Below, in pieces: positions 39,200-49,693 of a stretch of 64,000 nt of DNA. Position 1 is the first letter of the stretch; every line of letters starts with the position of its first letter. A program made the translations under genes and the position numbers. The DNA comes from an uncultured Bacteroidales bacterium (GTDB lineage: Bacteria; Bacteroidota; Bacteroidia; Bacteroidales; F082). The notes beneath the pieces are model-generated. The model made no database searches. It was not told the origin of the DNA and worked only from the letters and a program-made list of their open reading frames with translations. The stretch spans positions 1-64,000 of the forward strand of contig CAMJRR010000009.1 of the NCBI GenBank assembly GCA_946408345.1, read 5' to 3'.

Positions 39200-40477
39200 T
39201 CAAAGCAATGGTAACACTTTTTCCAGTTGCACACTATGCGAGCCTTTGACGAGTATCGTTTTCCTATGGATGGGATGAGTCTCAAGGTATAGGCACAAGT
39301 CATCCACTTTTTCGAAGGTCTTCCAATCAGGATTCTCGTTATAGGCGCTGAAGTTCGACCCGACCAACAAAGCCTCTTTGAATTTCAGTTCCTTCATCAA
39401 GCCAAGGATATTGCGGTGCTCCTCTTCAGAGGCCGTACCCAACTCGCGCATGTCACCTAATATTAATAGGTGTTGTTCGCCGCAGATGCTGGCGAAGTTG
39501 ATTAAGGCGGCCCGCATCGAAGTGGGGTTGGCGTTGTAGGCATCCATGATGATGCGGTTTTTCCCGGTCTCAATCACCTGCGAACGGCTGTTGGTGGGGG
39601 TGTAGGCCTCCAAGGCCTCGATGATGGCGTTCTCGTCAACACCAAAATACTGTCCCACGCCGATGGCGGCAGCAACGTTTTCAAAATTGTAAGTACCTAC
39701 AAGATGGGTCTGTATGAGATGTTTCTTCCAAACGACACTCAGATAAGGGGCGCAGGCACCAGGTGCCACAGGCGTGTCAGCAGCGCAATGGCGACCGTAG
39801 CTGATGCGTGTCTGGCCTTCAGATTGTTCCCAAAGCAGCGGGTTGCCCTGATTGACGAACACGGCCTTGCCATGGTTTTTGATATGCCTGTACAATTCTG
39901 TTTTGGTCTTGATGACGCCTTCGAAGCTGCCAAATCCTTCCAAATGTGCCTTCCCGATGTTGGTGATGAGGCCATAGTCGGGGTCGGCAATCTTGCAGAG
40001 GAAGTCAATTTCACCAGGATGGTTGGCACCCATTTCCACGACTGCAATCTCGGTTTCGGGCTTGATGCTCAGTAGGGTGAGCGGCACGCCGATGTGGTTG
40101 TTGAGGTTGCCCATCGTGTGGATGATGTTGTATTTCTTGGCTAGAACTGCCGAGACAAGCTCTTTGGTGGTCGTCTTGCCATTAGTGCCAGTGATGCTAA
40201 GCACTGTGGCCGTGCTCTGTTGGCGGTGGTAGGCTGCGAGGTCTTGCAATGTCTTCAACGAATCGTCTACGATGAGGATGCGTTCGTGCTGAGGCAACTC
40301 TTTTCGGTCTGCTACGACGAGGCTGGCTATGCCTTCTTCGGCCACTTGCAAAGCAAAGTCATTGGCATCATAGTTCTCGCCTTTGAGGGCAAAGAAGACG
40401 ACATCGCGCTCAATTTTACGACTATCGGTAGAGATTTTGTGGGCTTTTTGGAAATGTTTGTAAATTGTTTCTATCAT
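39200..40477 (-). CDS. murF: UDP-N-acetylmuramoyl-tripeptide--D-alanyl-D-alanine ligase
   Basis: This 425-residue protein starts from the ATG at 40477 (MIETIYKHFQKAHKISTDSR), the usual MurF beginning. It has the N-terminal UDP-binding region, the P-loop SITGTNGKTTTKEL (95-108), VEMGANHPGEI and a C-terminal domain with DAYNANPTSM and LGDMRELG. It adds D-Ala-D-Ala to UDP-MurNAc-tripeptide in peptidoglycan synthesis. A longer reading upstream (to 40651) crosses the terminator of gldJ and is rejected. It is next to anmK, also a cell-wall gene. Confidence 0.96.
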   Translation of the reverse strand: MIETIYKHFQKAHKISTDSRKIERDVVFFALKGENYDANDFALQVAEEGIASLVVADRKELPQHERILIVDDSLKTLQDLAAYHRQQSTATVLSITGTNGKTTTKELVSAVLAKKYNIIHTMGNLNNHIGVPLTLLSIKPETEIAVVEMGANHPGEIDFLCKIADPDYGLITNIGKAHLEGFGSFEGVIKTKTELYRHIKNHGKAVFVNQGNPLLWEQSEGQTRISYGRHCAADTPVAPGACAPYLSVVWKKHLIQTHLVGTYNFENVAAAIGVGQYFGVDENAIIEALEAYTPTNSRSQVIETGKNRIIMDAYNANPTSMRAALINFASICGEQHLLILGDMRELGTASEEEHRNILGLMKELKFKEALLVGSNFSAYNENPDWKTFEKVDDLCLYLETHPIHRKTILVKGSHSVQLEKVLPLL

Positions 40478-40555
40478 ATTGTTTCTATTTGACATCAGAA
40501 CTTCAGGACTTAAACCCTTCAACAGGCCTAGGATGGCCTTGGCTGTTAATGAAAG

Positions 40556-40582
40556 AAGCCGCCTGATCGGGTCAAACGGCTT
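40556..40582 (-). terminator. Hairpin after gldJ
   Basis: A stem AAGCCG/CGGCTT with a 15-nt loop lies 30 nt after the gldJ stop and is followed on the minus strand by a weak pyrimidine run (CTTTC). Probable terminator, though the T-run is poor. Confidence 0.45.
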
Positions 40583-40611
40583 CAATACTATCATGAAAAA
40601 GAATCTACTAT

Positions 40612-42102
40612 TTACTTTGCAAAGGAGCTGCCCACCTTGTTCATCGCGCAACGGAAACCAATGGTGGAGGCAGACTGGTTTTGGTTGAGGTAGCGACGCG
40701 TGCCAGGACTCAGATAGTAAGGACCATCAGCCCAAGATCCTCCTTTGTACACCCTAGATTCATCGCTGATGAGCGTAGTACCAGGAGTATCGTTGGTGGC
40801 AAAATCATACATCTCTTTAGTGAAGGCGCTTTGGTCGTCTTGAGGATCGCTCCAGCGGTTACGGATGGCTGACATATAGTCACCGTCATCGTAGTTGGAA
40901 TTAAAGCTGGTACGATAGTTTTGGCGTTTGGCCGCTTCTTCTTGGGGGATGGGTTCCCTGCGGATACGTCCGAGGGAGTCTTTTTGCAGCAGGAAGCCTT
41001 CGTCGTCGACAGCCTTGCGGGTAAATACGTTACCACGGAAAGGACTATAATCAGCCACATCTTCGAAGGTCAAAGGACGGTAGACATCCTGGCACCATTC
41101 TGCGACATTACCAGCCATATTGTACAGACCGTAGTCGTTGGGCCAATAGGAGCCAACAGGTGCTGGTAGGGCGGCACCATCATTCAGGTTGCCGGCAACA
41201 CCCATATAGTCGCCAGGACCTCTCTTGAAGTTGGCCATAAAGCTGCCATAATACCTCTTATTGTCGGTGCGGAGACCGTCGCCACTCCAGGGATACACTT
41301 TGCGTTCGCTAACAATTTCATTGCTGGTGTTGCCCACCAATCCGACCGCAGCATATTCCCATTCGGCTTCCGTAGGCAAGCGGTAGGAAGGCAGCAGAAT
41401 GCCATCATCCATCCTGACATTACGCATACCATCACCACCCTTTGAAAGGTCTTTCTTGCCGTTCTTCACCTTGCCGGTATATTGGCCTGCAAGGTAGGCA
41501 TCGGTGTTGAAGTTTTCTTCGTCTTGTTGGGTTGGGTCCCAATCGAGAATGCCGGCCTCAACGAGCATCAACTCGTTGACACGGTCGGTTCGCCATGCGC
41601 AATAGTCATTGGCTTGAACCCAGGTCACACCCACCACAGGATAGTCGTTGTAGGAGGGATGTCGGAAATAAATCTCAACCATAGGCTCATTGTATGACAA
41701 ACGGTCACGCCAAACCAAAGTGTCGGGTGCTGCATTACGTACTACTTGAGGATAGTTTTGGCCATAAACGCGGTTCAGCCAGTAGATGTACTCACGGTAG
41801 TCCACGTTGCTGACTTCGGTGCGATCCATCAAGAAGGAGGGTACGGTGACTTTGCGGGGCGAGTTGTCCCACGAATAAGTCAGGTTGTCTGTTGTGGAGC
41901 CCATAACAAATGTGCCACCTTCGATGGCAATTAGGCCGGGACCAATTTCCTGGTCGTTGATTTCTGTAACTTCAAAGCCTCCATTGTTGGCATCGTTGTA
42001 AGCCCAGCCCGTAGTACGAGAGGACTTTTTGGAGCAAGAAACTGTCAGCAATCCTGCCAAAACGATGATGGCGAATGTCTTGAATCCTTGTTTTCTATAC
42101 AT
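40612..42102 (-). CDS. gldJ: Gliding motility / T9SS lipoprotein GldJ
   Basis: This 496-residue protein has a lipoprotein signal with lipobox ending at Cys23 (LLTVSC). The rest is a formylglycine-generating-enzyme-like fold (FGE-sulfatase; IEGGTFVMGSTTDN, DRTEVSNVDYREYIYWL, YRLPTEAEWEYAAVG, MAGNVAEWCQDVY, GFRCAMN). GldJ and GldK are such lipoproteins, required for T9SS assembly at the outer membrane. The long inserts and the divergent porU gene argue for GldJ. The -7 box TAAATTTG is at 42185-42192. Confidence 0.88.
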   Translation of the reverse strand: MYRKQGFKTFAIIVLAGLLTVSCSKKSSRTTGWAYNDANNGGFEVTEINDQEIGPGLIAIEGGTFVMGSTTDNLTYSWDNSPRKVTVPSFLMDRTEVSNVDYREYIYWLNRVYGQNYPQVVRNAAPDTLVWRDRLSYNEPMVEIYFRHPSYNDYPVVGVTWVQANDYCAWRTDRVNELMLVEAGILDWDPTQQDEENFNTDAYLAGQYTGKVKNGKKDLSKGGDGMRNVRMDDGILLPSYRLPTEAEWEYAAVGLVGNTSNEIVSERKVYPWSGDGLRTDNKRYYGSFMANFKRGPGDYMGVAGNLNDGAALPAPVGSYWPNDYGLYNMAGNVAEWCQDVYRPLTFEDVADYSPFRGNVFTRKAVDDEGFLLQKDSLGRIRREPIPQEEAAKRQNYRTSFNSNYDDGDYMSAIRNRWSDPQDDQSAFTKEMYDFATNDTPGTTLISDESRVYKGGSWADGPYYLSPGTRRYLNQNQSASTIGFRCAMNKVGSSFAK

Positions 42103-42184
42103 TGTTGATCAGATTTGTTATCTATTAACTCGAATAATAAGCGATTATTGTATACGCTTCGCGAAATTTTTCAAAAAAATCACG

Positions 42185-42283
42185 CAAATTTATGGACTTT
42201 TTTTGAATCTGAGAGCATTTTTGGCGATTTTTATTATTTTTCAATTTTTCATTTTGCTATGCAATTTTTTTGACGTATCTTCG
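42185..42283. promoter_or_regulatory. Divergent gldJ / porU promoter region
   Basis: For gldJ (minus strand) TAAATTTG is at 42185-42192. For porU (plus strand) TTTG at 42253-42256, 19 nt, and TATCTTCG at 42276-42283 fit the spacing of TTTG-N19-TAnnTTTG with one mismatch. Confidence 0.45.
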
Positions 42284-42360
42284 TTGACGTTTTGGGAGAG
42301 GTGAACAAATAAAGGTGTGATTGTTGTAAAAGCTTGATTTCCAAATAATAGAGATGATTT

Positions 42361-45300
42361 ATGCAAAGTAAAACACGTTTATATTCTTTGTTTTTTTTGG
42401 CGGCGTTTGCCCTTTGGGCTCCTGTTTCCTTGTGGGGGCAGGTTAGGATGCACTATCCGATTCGTTTGCAATGGAATGGGGTCGTTCAAGAATGTTATGA
42501 CTCAGACACCTTATTTTATATAGGTCTTGAGTCAGCGGATTACGATGGCGTAATGCCTGTGTATTGCCAATCGTTTCCCATTTACGATGATGCGGTAAAA
42601 CTGGATGTGCGTCTCCAGGATGTGAAATCCGAGCCTTTTTCTGCTGAAGAAATGCAAGTGGCTCGCAATTTTTTATGTGATCCTGATTTTGTGGTAGATG
42701 CTATTCCACTACGGTCGCGTGATGAAGCATTTCTTTCAGTTCGTATCGTGCCTTTCCGCCAAAATGGCGGCCAGTACGAAAAACTGGTTTCAGCCAATCT
42801 GTCTGTGACATTGATGCCCGATTATAGTGCTCAACGGTCAAATCCAACTTATGCGAATCGCTCGGTTATGGCATCGGGCGAGTGGTACAAGATTGGTCTA
42901 TCCGAAACGGGCATCTATAAACTGACAGCCTCCGACTTGTCCGAATTGGGCATCAATGTGTCAAATATTGACCCCCGTCAAATCCGTATCTATCACAATG
43001 GGGGTGGTGTGCTGCCGGAGATGAATGCCGTTTCTCGTCCGGACGATTTGGTGGAAGTGCCCATTTTTGTGTCGGGTGAGGCTGACGGTCGTTTCGACAA
43101 CAATGATTACATTTTGTTTTACGGACGCGGCCCTGTGTGCTGGTCACTCGAATCTGACAAAACTGCCTATACACATACGCAGAATCCATACGATGACTAT
43201 GCTTACGCTTTCATCGTCGTGGGCTTGGGCCAAGGCAAACGCATTGGCGAGGCTACTTCGCCTCCGGGAATTGTCAATGAAGTTGTTGGTCAATTTCTTG
43301 ATTATCAGGTATATGAAAATGACCAATTCAACTTGAACCATACGGGACGTACCTATTATGGCGACAAGATGAACTTCACTTCTTCTAAGAGTTTCGATTT
43401 CAGCTTTCCCAATGTGGTAGTTTCAAATACTTGTTGGGTGAAGACCGCCTTGGCGGGACGCAATTTCCAATCGGCTAATTTTGAGGTTTGGGTTGATGGC
43501 ATGAATAAAGCCACCTATTCCATTGCTACAACAACCAGCTCGACACAAGATCCTTACGGAAAGGAAGTGGGAGGATGGGTCAGTGCTTTGCCTTCCAAGG
43601 AGACGGTGAGTGTTACACTGAAGCACAATTCCTTCGGTTCTTCTTCCACCTCAGAGGGTTACGTTGATTACATTCTCGTTAATGCGTGGCGCCATCTGAC
43701 GTTTACTGGCGGACAGATGCTTTTCCGTAATCCGGAGGCTTCAGTCGTCAATATGATTTATGAGTATCGTCTGGCGAATGCTTCGCAGCAGACGCAAGTT
43801 TGGGATGTCACCGACCCGAAGAATCCTGCCATCGTGAAAGGTCAGCTCAGCGGTTCTTCTTTCAGTTTCAAAGTGATTGGCAACCGTAAAAACGAGTTTG
43901 TTGCTCACAATGGCAGCGACTATCATACAGCAAAAGCGATGGGGAAGGTCGCCAATCAGAACCTGCACGGTGTCCGTGATATGGATTTCGTCATTCTTAC
44001 CTATGCTGATTTTATGCCGCAAGCGGAGCGTATCAAAGCGATTCACAATACTTTGGATCCTGAATTGAATATTTATATCACCACCCCAGAGCTGATTTAC
44101 AATGAGTTTTCTTGTGGAGCAAAAGATATTACTGCTATCCGCGACTTCTGCCGTATGCTTTACCTAGACAGCAATCCCGGCCATCGAATCAAGTATCTCC
44201 TGCTCTTAGGTGACTGCTCCTTTGACTATAAGAACCGTGACGGCATCGTTGATTTCGTGCCTTCCTACGAAACGGTTCTTTCGCTAGATATGAACAAGAC
44301 TTTTGTCACCGACGACTTTTTTGGTTTTATGGACGAAAATGAAGGCAATATTGGCAGTTCGTTGGCCGACATTGGCATAGGCCGTTTCCCGGTGCAGACT
44401 TTGGAACAGGCCACTCAGATGGTGAACAAAATTGAGCGTTATATTGTGAAAGATGAGACCACTATGCAACCTTGGCGCAATACGGTCACTTTCTTCACGG
44501 ATGATGAGAGTGGGTTCGTTAGCAATGCGGAGAGTCTGGCGGGAAATCTGAAGAATGTAGGAGGTGAAGGCGTTGTTGTCGACAAGATTTATCTGGATGC
44601 CTATCCTCAAGTCAGTGCTCCGGGTGGTGAGATTGCCCCCGAAGTGAATGCGGCCATCAACGGCAGAATAGAGAAGGGGACGCTGGTGCTCAACTATGTC
44701 GGTCATGGCGGTGAGGTTCAGCTTTCAGAAGAGAAGATTTTGCAACGACGCGATGTGGATTCGTGGCGTAATGCCCCGATGTATCCGTTGATGATTACAG
44801 GTACCTGCGAGTTTAGCCGTTACGATGACCACAATCGTACTTCCTTGGGTGAATATTCCTTTTTGAGTCAATATGGAGGTATGATAGCAATGTTTACCAC
44901 TTCGAGAGTGACTCATGGCCCCCATAACCAAAGCTTTGCGGAAGGTGTTTATCGCAATTTGTTCCGCATTTATGGCGAAGAGCATTACCGTTTGGGCGAT
45001 GTGTACAGAATGGCGAAAACCACAGGCAATGATGTGGAGAAACGCTATGTCTTTTTTGGTGACCCTGCTTTACGTTTGGCGTATCCCAAGTGGAAAGTGG
45101 AGACGCTGAGCATCAATGGGCAATTTCCTGGATACGAATCGGACTCCACCCAAATCAACGACACGGTATGGCAGACTTATCCTGTTTGTCGTGATACTAT
45201 CAGAGCCTTGCAACCTGTTGTAATTGAGGGTGCTGTGAAAGACTTGGATGGTCAAGTGGCTTCCAATTTCAATGGTGTGGTGAGCGTGATTGTATATGAT

Positions 45301-46200
45301 AAGGAAACTGAATTCACTGCCAATAATATTAACTTCAAATTACGTAATAGTGTGATTTTTAACGGAAAGACCAAAGCAAAGAATGGTAAGTTCAAGATTG
45401 ACTTTATAGTGCCACGTGATATTTCCTATCGCTTTGGTCAGGGCTTGATTAATTATTATGCAACAGACTATGAGGTGGAGGCTAATGGAAACTGTGATGC
45501 TTTCATTATAGGTGGTTTTTATGACGAAGCATATGATGATGATGAATCACCGAAAGTCAGGCTCTTCATTGATGACACACTCTTTGTGAACGGTGGTTTG
45601 ACGGGTCAAAGTCCAATGTTGCTGGCCTTTGTTGAGGACGAAAGTGGCATCAATACGACAGGTGCAGGAATCGGTCACGACATCTCGGCCACCTTAATTG
45701 GACCATCGAAAAAGGTTTATTGTCTGAATGACTATTTCGTTTCTGCTCTCGACCAGCCAGGCAAGGGTGTCATCACATACAAGATGCAAGACCTTGCAGA
45801 CGGCGACTACACATTGACTCTCAAGGTCTGGGATATTTATAACAATTCTGGTACGGCTACCATCAGCTTTACAGTGGTCAACAATAGCGGTATGGTCATC
45901 GAGAATGCTTTCAATGCCCCCAATCCGGTGACTGACGAAACCCATTTTGTGTTCGACCATAATCAGGTAGGCAACAATTTGAAGGTGGATATATACATTT
46001 TTGATATTATGGGTCGTTGGGTGACCACGCTTTCCGATCAGGTGGCGGGTACCTCAACGCGTATTACACCCATTCGCTGGGATGGTCGTGGCGCTCGTGG
46101 CGATAGCTTACGCAATGGTGTATACATTTATCGTATTGTGGCCACTAACGACAACGGTGAAACAGCAACTTTGGTTTCAAAATTAGTACTAAGTAAATGA
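42361..46200 (+). CDS. porU: Type IX secretion system sortase PorU (C25 gingipain-like)
   Basis: This 1279-residue protein has a signal peptide (to about 26), beta-rich prodomain, and a C25 peptidase domain with the catalytic dyad His782 (YVGHGGEV) and Cys816 (ITGTCEFSRYD). An Ig-like region and a C-terminal sorting-like domain follow (FDIMGRWVTTLSD ... GVYIYRIVA). PorU sits at the cell surface and removes the C-terminal signal of T9SS cargo, joining it to A-LPS. It is divergent from gldJ and its stop overlaps the next gene (ATGA). Since a second similar gene follows, which of the two is the working sortase is not certain. Confidence 0.87.
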   Translation: MQSKTRLYSLFFLAAFALWAPVSLWGQVRMHYPIRLQWNGVVQECYDSDTLFYIGLESADYDGVMPVYCQSFPIYDDAVKLDVRLQDVKSEPFSAEEMQVARNFLCDPDFVVDAIPLRSRDEAFLSVRIVPFRQNGGQYEKLVSANLSVTLMPDYSAQRSNPTYANRSVMASGEWYKIGLSETGIYKLTASDLSELGINVSNIDPRQIRIYHNGGGVLPEMNAVSRPDDLVEVPIFVSGEADGRFDNNDYILFYGRGPVCWSLESDKTAYTHTQNPYDDYAYAFIVVGLGQGKRIGEATSPPGIVNEVVGQFLDYQVYENDQFNLNHTGRTYYGDKMNFTSSKSFDFSFPNVVVSNTCWVKTALAGRNFQSANFEVWVDGMNKATYSIATTTSSTQDPYGKEVGGWVSALPSKETVSVTLKHNSFGSSSTSEGYVDYILVNAWRHLTFTGGQMLFRNPEASVVNMIYEYRLANASQQTQVWDVTDPKNPAIVKGQLSGSSFSFKVIGNRKNEFVAHNGSDYHTAKAMGKVANQNLHGVRDMDFVILTYADFMPQAERIKAIHNTLDPELNIYITTPELIYNEFSCGAKDITAIRDFCRMLYLDSNPGHRIKYLLLLGDCSFDYKNRDGIVDFVPSYETVLSLDMNKTFVTDDFFGFMDENEGNIGSSLADIGIGRFPVQTLEQATQMVNKIERYIVKDETTMQPWRNTVTFFTDDESGFVSNAESLAGNLKNVGGEGVVVDKIYLDAYPQVSAPGGEIAPEVNAAINGRIEKGTLVLNYVGHGGEVQLSEEKILQRRDVDSWRNAPMYPLMITGTCEFSRYDDHNRTSLGEYSFLSQYGGMIAMFTTSRVTHGPHNQSFAEGVYRNLFRIYGEEHYRLGDVYRMAKTTGNDVEKRYVFFGDPALRLAYPKWKVETLSINGQFPGYESDSTQINDTVWQTYPVCRDTIRALQPVVIEGAVKDLDGQVASNFNGVVSVIVYDKETEFTANNINFKLRNSVIFNGKTKAKNGKFKIDFIVPRDISYRFGQGLINYYATDYEVEANGNCDAFIIGGFYDEAYDDDESPKVRLFIDDTLFVNGGLTGQSPMLLAFVEDESGINTTGAGIGHDISATLIGPSKKVYCLNDYFVSALDQPGKGVITYKMQDLADGDYTLTLKVWDIYNNSGTATISFTVVNNSGMVIENAFNAPNPVTDETHFVFDHNQVGNNLKVDIYIFDIMGRWVTTLSDQVAGTSTRITPIRWDGRGARGDSLRNGVYIYRIVATNDNGETATLVSKLVLSK

Positions 46201-49200
46201 AAATCAGTATGAAAATGAGAAATATATTTGTCGCCACAATAGCTTTATTGACTATGCTTTTCGGGCAATTGGTCTGGGCACAGGACAATACTTATCATTC
46301 TGTGTTGAGCGAACACACGTGGTATCGTCTTTCGGTGACGCAGGAGGGTGCATATCAGTTGGATTATGCAACATTGCAAGCTATGGGCATAAATATGAAT
46401 GGATTGAATCCGAACCAAATACGATTGTTTGGCAATCCATCAGGGGCTTTGCCAGAGAGGAATTCTGACAACCGCCCTGATGACCTGACGGAAATGGCTA
46501 TTTGTGTCACGGGAGCTGATGATGGCAGTTTCGATACCGGTGACTTGGTGTTATTCTATGGTCAAGAGCCCACGCGTTGGGTGCTGGTCGACAATGGCAA
46601 AAGGACTTACCAGCGTGAACGCAACTATTATTCTGACACCACCTATTATTATTTGTGCGTCGATAGTGGAACGGAAGGTATGAGGGTGGGGGAGAAGACC
46701 AGCCTTGATTTGGACGGAGCCACGACCGTCATCTCTGAATTTCCTGATTTTTTTTGGCATGAGGAAGAACTGTTTTCACCTTATTCCATCGGACAAAACT
46801 GGTTTGGTGAGATGCTTTCGTCTGAGAATCCTGCTCTTGTTATCCCGTTTGTTTTTCCCAATCTGGTGAAAACGAAAGCTTTGAGGATGCGCTCTCAAGT
46901 ATTGGGTCGCATTAGCAAGAACTTTATGTATTACAATATGCGAATCAACGACAATCTTATTGCTGACAATGAAAAGATAAAGAGCTTTGGCAATCATGAA
47001 TATGGCAAATTATCATCATCCGATAAGCAACTTATTCTTGATTCCGACACCGCCGCATTCGAACTGAGTCTTGTTACAGGTTCTGCGGCATCGTTGTATC
47101 TCGATTATGTTGAAGTCTACGGATGGCGTCTGTTGAAGCGTTCGAACAGCAACTTTCTTTTCCGTTTGATGCCGAGCCAGTTTGGAGACAACAAAAGTGC
47201 TATTTGGGTGCAAAACACCAATGCCGACCATTTGCTTTGGGACGTGACATCTCCAATGCGGCCCATATTGCAAGAAGGAGTGCTGAGTGCTGACAACCTA
47301 GTCTTTGCCACGAATGAAAAAACGGAGAAACGCTATGTGTTGTTTAAGCCCACGGAGGCCTATCATATTTCTAATTGGACGGTTTTGCATAACCAGAATC
47401 TGCATAGTATAAGTCAAGCCGATAACTTGATACTCACTTCTGCTCTTTTTATGGAGCAGGCACAAACTTTGGCTGACTATCACGCAGAGCGGGATGGCCT
47501 GACAAGTGTGGTCGTCGATGTGAATGAAATCTATAATGAGTTCTCAACTGGCATCCCCGACCCATCAGGTGTACGCGACTTTGTCCGCATGGTGTATCGT
47601 CGTAGCGAGGGTCGGCTGAAGTATCTGACCCTTTTCGGAAGGGCCTCATTCGATTTTCGTGACATCAATGGGTATGGAAAGAATTTTGTTCCAACTTATG
47701 AGACTATGGAGGATCCGCAATATGAGTTGAGTTTCTGTACCGATGACTTTTTTGCACTAATGGACGCCAGCGAAGGTTTGAATAGTAAAGGCCATGTCGA
47801 TATTGGTGTGGGACGTATATCGGTGTCAACAGTGGAGGAGGCGGAGACGATGCTGCGTAAGCTGAAACATTATGACGATACGGCGGCTTCGTATGGTGAA
47901 TGGAAGACGGACCTTCTTCTCTTTGCGGACAACGAACAATGGAGTTATGTGAATTATTCCGAAATCTATGATCGGATGCTTGATACGGTTTGCCCGCCTT
48001 TGACGAAAAAGAAAGTGTTTTGCGGTGCGTATCCTACGATGAATACATCGAGTGGAGTGGAGATTCCCGGTGCCAATGCCGATTTGATGCATGCTTTCGA
48101 CAAGGGTGTGCTTGTCGTTATGTACACAGGTCACGGTGGCGTTAGGGGGCTGACAGGTGAGAGTGTTTTCACCAATGCCGACATCGCCGCGCTTGCCAAT
48201 TACGATAGGATGCCTTTTGTGTATACCGCTACATGCGAGTTCGCTAAATATGATAATCCTCTGCTTGTTTCGGCAGGAGAGGAGATGCTGTTGAATCCTC
48301 GTGGTGGTTGTGTGGCGTTGTATACTTGCTGCCGACCTACCATTGGTCTTCATAACGATTGCCAAACGAGAGCTCTGATTCCGTTGCTGTCGCAACGAGA
48401 CGAAGAGGGAAGACCGCTACGATATGGTGACATTATTAGGCAGGCGAAAAGCGACGCTATCAATTTCGACAATCAGGGTAATAAAAACATCCGATTCCTT
48501 TTTTTGGGTGATCCGGCAATGCGTTTTCCCTTGCCCGAAAAATGCATTGCATTGCAAAAAATCAATGGCTCGTTGGTGAGTGATGCCACCGACATTGATC
48601 TTCACGCTATGAGTATGGTCACGGTGGAAGGTGTGGTAACGGATATTGACGGCGGACATGATTCGGAATTCAATGGTACCTTGTGGGCGCGTTTCTTCGA
48701 CCAGAAAACCAAGGTCCATGTGAAGTTTGATAACAATAGTACACGAGATGTGTATTATCATAAGGACGTACTTTACCAAGGCAAAGCTAGTGTGACGGAA
48801 GGTCGTTTCAGCTTGTCCTTCCAAGTGCCTAAGGATATTATGTTTGGCGATGGTAAACCTCGCTTTAGTTTCTATGCCTATGATTCCATACGGGGTGTTG
48901 ATGCTATGGGCAAGTTCGACGATCTTACTTTAGGTGGTGTCGACCCCGCTATGGTATCTGACGACCAAGGCCCCATCATCTCTTTCTATTGGAATTCGCC
49001 AAGTTTTGAGGATGGCCAAACAGTTGAACGGCAAGGAGTGCTTTATGCGGACCTCTATGATGCCCAAGGTATCTATCATTACGACTATAGTTTGGGTCGT
49101 GACATTATGTTGTGCAGTAATCTCTCCGAATACAATCACCTCGTATTGAATGAATGTTACGAGCCTACATTGAATGACTTCAGACGTGGACGTGTTGTCA

Positions 49201-49616
49201 TTCCTATTAAGGGTCTTGAGTCGGGCACTTATGAGTTCAGCTTGAAGGTTTGGGACACGCAGGACAATTCTTCCGAAGCTTCATTGTGGTTTGTTGTTGA
49301 TGAAGATATGTTTCTCTCGCAGGTACACAACTATCCCAATCCTTTTTCGGAAGAGACCCGCATTACAATGGCTCATACTGGAGAGGACGGTGTTTTTGAT
49401 GTCAATATCGAGATTTTCGACATTATGGGTAGACCGGTGCAACATATATCTAAAAAGGTAACTGCTTTTGATGGCAGCTTTGAGCCTATTCTTTGGAATG
49501 GCTGTGGCTATTCTGGAAGTCCTTTGCAAACAGGTGTTTACCTCTATCGCCTGACCTTGACAGATGAGAATGGCTATTATCGAACTGTCAGTCAACGTAT
49601 GGTCATCAAACGCTGA
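46197..49616 (+). CDS. Second PorU-like C25 family protein
   Basis: This 1139-residue protein has the same layout as the gene before it: a signal peptide (with a second ATG at 46209 as an alternative start), WYRLSVTQEGAYQLDY, a C25 domain with His646 (YTGHGGVRG) and Cys680 (TATCEFAKYD), and a C-terminal sorting-like domain (FDIMGRPVQHISKK ... TGVYLYRLTLTD). The catalytic residues are intact, so it is probably active. Its length is nearer to the 1158 residues of the P. gingivalis PorU. It overlaps the first porU by 4 bp and precedes porV. Confidence 0.85.
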   Translation: MKISMKMRNIFVATIALLTMLFGQLVWAQDNTYHSVLSEHTWYRLSVTQEGAYQLDYATLQAMGINMNGLNPNQIRLFGNPSGALPERNSDNRPDDLTEMAICVTGADDGSFDTGDLVLFYGQEPTRWVLVDNGKRTYQRERNYYSDTTYYYLCVDSGTEGMRVGEKTSLDLDGATTVISEFPDFFWHEEELFSPYSIGQNWFGEMLSSENPALVIPFVFPNLVKTKALRMRSQVLGRISKNFMYYNMRINDNLIADNEKIKSFGNHEYGKLSSSDKQLILDSDTAAFELSLVTGSAASLYLDYVEVYGWRLLKRSNSNFLFRLMPSQFGDNKSAIWVQNTNADHLLWDVTSPMRPILQEGVLSADNLVFATNEKTEKRYVLFKPTEAYHISNWTVLHNQNLHSISQADNLILTSALFMEQAQTLADYHAERDGLTSVVVDVNEIYNEFSTGIPDPSGVRDFVRMVYRRSEGRLKYLTLFGRASFDFRDINGYGKNFVPTYETMEDPQYELSFCTDDFFALMDASEGLNSKGHVDIGVGRISVSTVEEAETMLRKLKHYDDTAASYGEWKTDLLLFADNEQWSYVNYSEIYDRMLDTVCPPLTKKKVFCGAYPTMNTSSGVEIPGANADLMHAFDKGVLVVMYTGHGGVRGLTGESVFTNADIAALANYDRMPFVYTATCEFAKYDNPLLVSAGEEMLLNPRGGCVALYTCCRPTIGLHNDCQTRALIPLLSQRDEEGRPLRYGDIIRQAKSDAINFDNQGNKNIRFLFLGDPAMRFPLPEKCIALQKINGSLVSDATDIDLHAMSMVTVEGVVTDIDGGHDSEFNGTLWARFFDQKTKVHVKFDNNSTRDVYYHKDVLYQGKASVTEGRFSLSFQVPKDIMFGDGKPRFSFYAYDSIRGVDAMGKFDDLTLGGVDPAMVSDDQGPIISFYWNSPSFEDGQTVERQGVLYADLYDAQGIYHYDYSLGRDIMLCSNLSEYNHLVLNECYEPTLNDFRRGRVVIPIKGLESGTYEFSLKVWDTQDNSSEASLWFVVDEDMFLSQVHNYPNPFSEETRITMAHTGEDGVFDVNIEIFDIMGRPVQHISKKVTAFDGSFEPILWNGCGYSGSPLQTGVYLYRLTLTDENGYYRTVSQRMVIKR

Positions 49617-49693
49617 AACAAAATTTTTTTTTGAACAATACAATAAGCTTTTCGAATTATCGTTATTTTTGCAATTTCAAACAAAATCTAAAT

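Noticed and set aside
40478..40651. N-terminal extension of murF
   Set aside because: It crosses the hairpin after gldJ, and the family start MIETIYKHF lies at 40477.
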